A program made the position numbers and the translations under genes. Shown here piece after piece: positions 5,874 to 10,090 of a stretch of 10,090 nucleotides of DNA; position 1 is the stretch's first letter, and the number at the start of each line of letters is the position of its first letter. The stretch is from an uncultured Prevotellaceae bacterium (lineage in GTDB: Bacteria > Bacteroidota > Bacteroidia > Bacteroidales > Bacteroidaceae), in contig CAMJRQ010000021.1 of assembly GCA_946408305.1 (NCBI GenBank), forward strand, positions 1-10,090, given 5' to 3'. The notes under the pieces are model-generated. The model did no database searches. It was not told the origin of the DNA and worked only from the letters and a program-made list of their open reading frames with translations.

Positions 5874-7880
5874 ATGCAGAACAGAAGAGAATTCCTGGGC
5901 AATGCAGCCCGGTTGCTGGGCGTTGCCGTCGTCGGGAAGCCCACGGCAGCCCTTGGCTCGGCCCTTCATGGCGCACCGTCCCCTGACATCACCAGCGTGG
6001 CCACAGCCCTGTCCGACACCGTTCCCGACTTTGTCATGGAGCAGGCCGCCGAGACATTCCAGCGCTACGAAGAATGGCGGCAGGGGCAGGAGACGCTACT
6101 CTTCCCCATCCTCACCGACGTGCACACCCAGGACAAGGAGACGTGGCGCCACATCGGATGGATGGTCGAGACCGACAAAATCTTCCACTACGACTTCATG
6201 GCCAACCTGGGCGACATCGGGCTCAACCTGGGCAGCCCGCACAACAGCAAGTCGCTCACAGACAGCATCCTCAACAAGACCCAGCAGCAGATGCTGCTCT
6301 ACGACGGCATGTTCATCTACGTGGCCGGCAATCACGACTGGGACGGAGGCGAGGGACGCCATCTGACCAGCAACAACCTCTCCTACCTCTTCCAGCAGCC
6401 CTGGATGAGCCGGAGCCGGGGCAATTACCACATCGTCCAGGACAAGGTCTACGGCTACTACGACATCCCCGAGAAGCACGTCCGCATCATCATCCTCAAC
6501 AGCCAGGGCACCGAGACCATCGGCGAATACTACACCTACGGCAACGAGCAGCTCCTCTGGCTCATCGACCTGCTCGGCCAGACCACGCCCGACATGCACC
6601 TCGTCCTGCTCTCCCACTACATGCCCCACTGGATAGGCCGCTGGACGAGCGTGGAGAACGTCGTGCGCCCCACCTGCGAGATTCTCCTCCATGTGCTCCA
6701 GGACTATGCCGAGCGCAAGTCCGGTTCGGAGCAAGGCATCTCGTGGGACTTCACCCAGGCCCAGGGCAAGCTGGCCGGTCTCTTCTGCGGCGACTCGCAC
6801 GCCAACCTCCAGGTGCGCGACCACGGCGTGAACTACTACATCTCCCAGGGCCTGGGCCCCGCCGGCGCCTCCCAGCTGCTCTACGGGCAGAAGCATGCCG
6901 ACTTCGACTACACGCAGACCCTCTGCTGCGACGTCATTGCCATCCGTCTGGCCGACTGCCAGGTGAAGAGCTTCCGCATCGGAGCCGGCGGCAAGCGCAT
7001 GGACATGGAGTTCTCCTACACTCCCCTGCCCGTCCGCCCGCAGGCCGACCTCTTCGACATCAGCTTTGCCAAGAGCGGCTCGGCCACCGACCTCTCGCCG
7101 ATGGTCAACCGCATCAGCAAGTCGGGCTTCCCCGCCGCTGTCTTCTCCGACGAGCTGGGCCAGTACGTCTACGACGGCACCCGCACCGAGTGGGGCGAGG
7201 CCCCCGACCGCTACCACTACTTCGACATGCAGGACAAGATCTGGAACCAGCTCACCGACGGCTTCAGCGTGGAATGCCTCGTGCGGCCCTCGTGGAGCGA
7301 GGACGAACAGCCCGCCAAATGGTGCAGCCTGCTGGGCTACCAGCAGAACGGCGGCTTCGGCATGCTCGTGGGCAGCGACCGCAAATGGCTCTTCCAGCCC
7401 CACATCGGCGGCCGATACATCAACCTCCGGAGCAACCTCCAGCCGCAGAAAGACCAGTGGACCCATCTTGTCGGCGTCTGGGACAAGCAGGCCGGCCGCG
7501 CCTTGTTCTACGTCGACGGGCAGCTCCAGGCCCAGGCCGACTGCTCCGGCGAGTTGGGCGCCCCCAACAGCAGCTACCGCCGCTGCTTCGTGGGATGCGA
7601 CCTCAACGGAGCCGACGGCACAGCCGAAGCCGCCTTCCGCGGTCAGATTGCCCATCTGCGACTCTATCGCGCACCCCTCAGCGCCGCCCAGGTGACCACC
7701 CTCTTCGAGACCACCACCGGCATCCAGGAGGTGACAACCGACAACGGACCGCTCGGCGCTTGCGACGCTTCGCTCTGCGAAGAACGGACAACCGTCGCCT
7801 ACGACCTGCAAGGCCGCGCCGTGCAGCACCCCCGCGACGGCATCATCATCCGCAACGGGAAAAAGTACCTCATAAAATAA
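5874..7880 (+). CDS. Exported calcineurin-like metallophosphoesterase with C-terminal LamG domain and sorting-type tail
   Basis: This 668-residue protein is a probable binuclear-metal phosphomonoesterase or phosphodiesterase acting outside the cytoplasm. The start NRREFLGNAARLLGVAVV resembles a twin-arginine (Tat) signal (RRxFL then a weakly hydrophobic stretch). Metallophosphoesterase motifs appear in order: D82-V-H84, G113-D114, G152-N-H154-D155, H248 in LLSHYM, and G306-D-S-H309. The last is usually G-H-x-H; here Asp replaces its first His. Residues 391-608 form a LamG/concanavalin-like domain clearly paralogous to that of the upstream gene, sharing SGSATD, DGFS[IV]E, KWLFQ and WTHL[IV]GVWDK. 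The tail (641-668, YDLQG...GKKYLIK) is the same sorting-type tail. The start at 5874 is preceded by AAGGAAAG and agrees with the signal motif. It is the middle gene of a probable three-gene run. The substrate is unknown; phosphorylated glycan, nucleotide or phospholipid are all possible. Confidence 0.9.
   Translation: MQNRREFLGNAARLLGVAVVGKPTAALGSALHGAPSPDITSVATALSDTVPDFVMEQAAETFQRYEEWRQGQETLLFPILTDVHTQDKETWRHIGWMVETDKIFHYDFMANLGDIGLNLGSPHNSKSLTDSILNKTQQQMLLYDGMFIYVAGNHDWDGGEGRHLTSNNLSYLFQQPWMSRSRGNYHIVQDKVYGYYDIPEKHVRIIILNSQGTETIGEYYTYGNEQLLWLIDLLGQTTPDMHLVLLSHYMPHWIGRWTSVENVVRPTCEILLHVLQDYAERKSGSEQGISWDFTQAQGKLAGLFCGDSHANLQVRDHGVNYYISQGLGPAGASQLLYGQKHADFDYTQTLCCDVIAIRLADCQVKSFRIGAGGKRMDMEFSYTPLPVRPQADLFDISFAKSGSATDLSPMVNRISKSGFPAAVFSDELGQYVYDGTRTEWGEAPDRYHYFDMQDKIWNQLTDGFSVECLVRPSWSEDEQPAKWCSLLGYQQNGGFGMLVGSDRKWLFQPHIGGRYINLRSNLQPQKDQWTHLVGVWDKQAGRALFYVDGQLQAQADCSGELGAPNSSYRRCFVGCDLNGADGTAEAAFRGQIAHLRLYRAPLSAAQVTTLFETTTGIQEVTTDNGPLGACDASLCEERTTVAYDLQGRAVQHPRDGIIIRNGKKYLIK
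7044..7880 (+). other. LamG-plus-tail cassette shared with the preceding gene
   Basis: The region encoding residues 391-668 of the phosphoesterase corresponds to 4932-5747 of the upstream gene, which encodes residues 1440-1710. The two run 278 and 271 residues and are collinear through the domain and the final tail. Short nucleotide blocks such as TGGCTCTTCCAG and GTCTGGGACAAG are conserved, but most third codon positions differ. This indicates an old duplication or domain swap rather than a recent one. Confidence 0.85.
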
Positions 7881-7892
7881 ACATTCCTCTCC

Positions 7893-7931
7893 AGTGGACG
7901 AGCGGCTGCGCTGACAAGGCCCTCGTCCACT
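7893..7931. repeat. Inverted repeat in the leader of the phosphatase gene
   Basis: AGTGGACGAG (7893-7902) and CTCGTCCACT (7922-7931) form a perfect 10-bp stem around a 19-nt GC-rich loop. It fills most of the gap between the phosphoesterase stop (7878-7880) and the phosphatase start (7952). An A-run rather than a T-run follows, so it does not look like a plus-strand intrinsic terminator. It could be an mRNA stabiliser or processing site, or an operator. Confidence 0.65.
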
Positions 7932-7951
7932 CGTCAACTAAAAAAAACAAA

Positions 7952-9043
7952 ATGAGAAAAATCCTTCTGGCCATCCTTCTGGCAGCCACCGCGCTGAGCA
8001 TCGGCGCAAAGAAACGAACCGACAACGACCGCCGCATCATCTTCATCATGATCGACGGACTGCGCTGGCAGGAGCTCTACACCGGAGCCGACGCCGAACT
8101 CGCCGCCAACACCGACTTCACGCGAAACAAGAACTCCGTCAAGGCCTTCCTCGGCATCGCGGACACGGCCGAGCGCCGAGCCGCCCTCATGCCCTTCACC
8201 TGGAGCTACATCCGTCGGCACGGGCTCATGATTGGCAACCGCACCAAGGGCAGCCTCATGCAGGTGGCCAACCGCTACGCCATCTCCTATCCCGGCTACA
8301 GCGAGACGCTCACCGGCCACCCCGACGACGAGCGCATCCAGGGCAACGGAGCCGGCGACAACCCCAACATCAACATCCTCGAGGTGGCCAACGCGTCGCC
8401 CCGATACCGCGGCAGCGTGCGCGTCTTTGCCCGCTGGGGCACCCAGCGCCAGATTGTCGGCCAGCACCGCAACCACCTCCCCGTCATCGCCGGCCGCGAC
8501 ATGTACGGCAATTCGCCCCATCCCACGGAGAAAGAACTCCTGCTCGACGAGATGAAGCGCAAGCTCTTCGACTTCCAGGGCAACGCCCAGCTCGACCTCT
8601 GGGCCTACCACTACGCCGCCGAGCAGATGCGCACGCTCCACCCCAAGTTCGTCTTCCTGCAGCTGGGCGACACCGACCTCCACGGCCACAACGGCCGCTA
8701 CGACTACTATCTGAGCGCCGTCCACAACATCGACGACTACTTCCGCCTCCTCTGGGAGCAGGTGCAGGCCGACCCCTTCTATCGCGACAAGACCACCTTC
8801 CTCATCACCTGCGACCACGGCCGCGGGCTCGGCCCCGAGTGGTGCGACCACGGCCCCAGCATCCAGCACGCCAACGAGACGTGGCTCATGGCCCTGGGCA
8901 AGGACATCCCCGCCCTGGGCGAGATGGCCGACAACGGCCCCTTCTACAACAAGCAGGTGGCCGCCACGCTGGCCGCGCTGCTGGGCATCGACTATGCCCC
9001 CCAGGGCTGGGAAATCGGCCAGAAGCTGTTCTTCGCAGAGTAG
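7952..9043 (+). CDS. Exported alkaline-phosphatase-superfamily phosphoesterase
   Basis: This 363-residue protein probably hydrolyses phosphate mono- or diesters in the periplasm or at the surface. Residues 1-19 (MRKILLAILLAATALSIGA) form a Sec signal peptide. Superfamily metal-site motifs are visible: IFIMIDG (D35), LGDTDLHGH (D240, H244), TCDHG (D288, H289) and WCDHGP (H300). The nucleophile should lie in ISYPGYSETLTG, which parallels the T-[FY]-P-N-H motif of nucleotide pyrophosphatase/phosphodiesterases. By that alignment it is Ser112 instead of the usual Thr, with Ser117 as the alternative. No sulfatase CxPxR motif is present. The reading frame stays open far upstream into the previous gene, but there it reads Arg/Pro/His-rich shadow sequence. 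The ATG at 7952 is chosen because the signal peptide begins there after an A-rich leader. Last gene of the probable operon, 71 bp after the metallophosphoesterase. Unlike the two upstream products it has no LamG domain or sorting tail. Exact subfamily and substrate are not resolved. Confidence 0.88.
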   Translation: MRKILLAILLAATALSIGAKKRTDNDRRIIFIMIDGLRWQELYTGADAELAANTDFTRNKNSVKAFLGIADTAERRAALMPFTWSYIRRHGLMIGNRTKGSLMQVANRYAISYPGYSETLTGHPDDERIQGNGAGDNPNINILEVANASPRYRGSVRVFARWGTQRQIVGQHRNHLPVIAGRDMYGNSPHPTEKELLLDEMKRKLFDFQGNAQLDLWAYHYAAEQMRTLHPKFVFLQLGDTDLHGHNGRYDYYLSAVHNIDDYFRLLWEQVQADPFYRDKTTFLITCDHGRGLGPEWCDHGPSIQHANETWLMALGKDIPALGEMADNGPFYNKQVAATLAALLGIDYAPQGWEIGQKLFFAE

Positions 9044-9073
9044 ACACGCCCCGGGGCTCGCGCCCGGAACGGT

Positions 9074-9161
9074 GCGTTACACGAAGCATTACACCGTGAT
9101 GTAATAGTATTACATCACGGTGTAATCGTTTTACGTCAAGGCGTAAAAACGTGTGTAACGC
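9074..9161. repeat. Nested inverted-repeat array between convergent genes
   Basis: A perfect palindrome with 18-bp arms (ATTACACCGTGATGTAAT at 9088-9105 and its complement at 9109-9126, 3-nt loop AGT) is followed by a second hairpin, TTTTACG/CGTAAAA (9129-9135 and 9142-9148). Both are enclosed by an outer stem, GCGTTACAC/GTGTAACGC (9074-9082 and 9153-9161). The whole can fold as a three-way junction or cruciform, and every arm carries a variant of a (G/A/T)TTAC core. It fills the 134-bp gap between the phosphatase stop and the beta-galactosidase stop. It may act as a bidirectional terminator or be a REP-like dispersed palindrome. A short T-run (9129-9132) follows the main hairpin on the plus strand. 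Confidence 0.85.
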
Positions 9162-9177
9162 CGCAGGCCGGCCGACG

Positions 9178-10090
9178 TCAGCGCACGGCCCTGACGAGGT
9201 AGCAGAGGCTGTAGTTCTGACAGGGCATGCGGTACTCCTGGCGGGGCCACGCTCCCCAGCTGTTGACGCCGCCCAGTCCGAACTGGCGCGCCTGGAGCTG
9301 CAGGACGGTGAAGGGGCGCGGCGTGAGGTCGCCGCTGTGGTGCTGGCGGGCGGCCTTGTCGGGGCCGTCGTCGAGGTCCTGCGGCAGATAGTTCAGCGCG
9401 CTGCACTCCATGGGGCCGCCGAGCGCCCGGAAGGTGAGCCCGCGTCCCTGCGCATCGGTGAGTGTCCAATAGCGCACGTCGGTCTTGTTTCCGCTTTCCT
9501 GCGGGCGGACGTAGGGCCAATACTGGCTCTCCACCGTCTGGCTGTACTTCCCGAGCGGCTGGCTCTCGTGGCGGTCGGCGTAGTTCTCGACGGGGCCGCG
9601 CCCATAGTAGGTTATCTGCGAGAGGTCGGCGCGCAGCACCCACTGCTGGCCGAAGCGGAAGAGGTGGGGCACATCGCGGGCCTCCTTGTCGGGGCGCAGG
9701 ATGTGGAGCACCATGAGCTCGCCCTCGGGAGAGAGCAGATAGGAGGTTTCGAGGGTGGCCTGCGCCTGAGGCATGGCGAAGGAGGCCGTGATGCCGTACG
9801 AGCGGCCGCCGGCGGGAGAGAGGCTCAGACGGGTGAGCCGCACCTGGGGATTCTTCCAGACGGCGAAGCGGTGCTGCAGGCCGGCTCCGTAGTCGTTGTC
9901 GGTGGGGGCGCGCCAGAAGTTGGGCGTCACGGCGTAGCGGTCGTGCAGCATGGGGCGGCCGTCGACGTCGAGATAGTCCAGGAGGCCGGTGCGGCGGTTC
10001 ACCGTCAGGGAGAGGCCGGCGGCCTGCATGGTGTAGCAGGCGAGGGTGGAATCCACCTCGACTTGGCCCTGCTGGTTGCGCGCATCCATC
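9178..10090 (-). CDS. Beta-galactosidase, GH2 family, C-terminal part (runs off the right edge)
   Basis: About 303 C-terminal residues of a glycoside hydrolase family 2 beta-galactosidase, which hydrolyses terminal beta-galactosides. The visible part is the 'small chain' beta-sandwich domain typical of LacZ-type enzymes. FWRAPTDND sits at visible residues 58-66 and YYGRGPVENYADR further on. SWGAW follows near the end, where the Trp at visible residue 278 is the likely counterpart of the substrate-contacting Trp999 of E. coli LacZ. The protein ends at TGA (9178-9180). An ATG at 10087-10089 is in frame but is almost certainly internal: the catalytic TIM barrel and N-terminal domains must lie upstream, beyond the window. 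Full-length relatives are about 1000 residues. It is convergent with the phosphoesterase run and probably belongs to a separate transcription unit. No regulatory region for it is in view. Whether it is secreted cannot be judged here. Confidence 0.95.
   Translation of the reverse strand, partial: MDARNQQGQVEVDSTLACYTMQAAGLSLTVNRRTGLLDYLDVDGRPMLHDRYAVTPNFWRAPTDNDYGAGLQHRFAVWKNPQVRLTRLSLSPAGGRSYGITASFAMPQAQATLETSYLLSPEGELMVLHILRPDKEARDVPHLFRFGQQWVLRADLSQITYYGRGPVENYADRHESQPLGKYSQTVESQYWPYVRPQESGNKTDVRYWTLTDAQGRGLTFRALGGPMECSALNYLPQDLDDGPDKAARQHHSGDLTPRPFTVLQLQARQFGLGGVNSWGAWPRQEYRMPCQNYSLCYLVRAVR

Noticed and set aside
6096..7937. Open frame of about 613 codons on the minus strand opposite the metallophosphoesterase gene.
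   Set aside because: Same compositional shadow effect. The plus strand carries intact metallophosphoesterase motifs in the correct order.
6074..7951. Upstream in-frame extension of the alkaline-phosphatase-superfamily gene that would make a 989-residue fusion.
   Set aside because: The extension is Arg/Pro/His/Gln-rich shadow of the preceding gene in another frame. A clear signal peptide begins at the ATG at 7952 after an A-rich leader.
7934..8869. Minus-strand open frame of about 311 codons opposite the phosphatase gene.
   Set aside because: No domain, Val/Ala/Gly/Glu-rich composition, and opposite a gene with intact metal-site motifs.
10087..10089. ATG as the start of the beta-galactosidase gene.
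   Set aside because: The visible product is only the C-terminal small-chain domain of a GH2 enzyme. The catalytic barrel must be encoded beyond the right edge, so this Met is internal.

Overview
The window looks like the chromosome of a Bacteroidetes bacterium, most likely Prevotellaceae. Three things suggest this: promoters of the TTTG-N19-TAnnTTTG type, A-rich leaders with little or no Shine-Dalgarno sequence, and secreted proteins that end in a short 'Y-x-L-x-G-x-x-V ... G-I-x-I-x-x-G-K-K-x-x-x-K' tail. Coding regions are GC-rich and the intergenic start regions AT-rich. Genus is not assigned with certainty.

Layout. (1) Positions 10-365 hold four tightly packed tRNA genes on the minus strand (transcribed Val-UAC, Arg-ACG, Tyr-GUA, Gly-GCC), served by a near-consensus Bacteroidetes promoter at 417-447. 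(2) A divergent promoter at 516-547 reads into a run of three plus-strand genes for exported proteins. The first is a 1710-residue mosaic surface or secreted protein (615-5747) with three GLUG-like modules of about 322 residues, helical spacers, a probable carbohydrate-binding domain, a LamG/concanavalin-like domain and a sorting-type tail. The second is a 668-residue calcineurin-like metallophosphoesterase (5874-7880) that carries the same LamG-plus-tail cassette. The third is a 363-residue alkaline-phosphatase-superfamily phosphoesterase (7952-9043). (3) A convergent minus-strand gene for a GH2 beta-galactosidase (C-terminal part only) runs off the right edge. Its stop is at 9178-9180.

How they may work together. 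All three plus-strand products carry export signals. Two are phosphoester hydrolases of unrelated folds, and two share a lectin-like domain and C-terminal tail. The simplest inference is a cell-surface or periplasmic set that binds a glycan or glycoconjugate and removes phosphate or phosphodiester groups from it. The substrate cannot be read from the sequence. The two gaps between these genes each contain conspicuous inverted repeats. The gap before the beta-galactosidase gene contains a nested array of inverted repeats built around a perfect 18-bp-arm palindrome.

No mobile element, CRISPR array or phage gene is visible. Nothing clearly represents a wholly new system. The least explained items are the large modular protein, its shared cassette with the adjacent phosphoesterase, and the intergenic palindromes.
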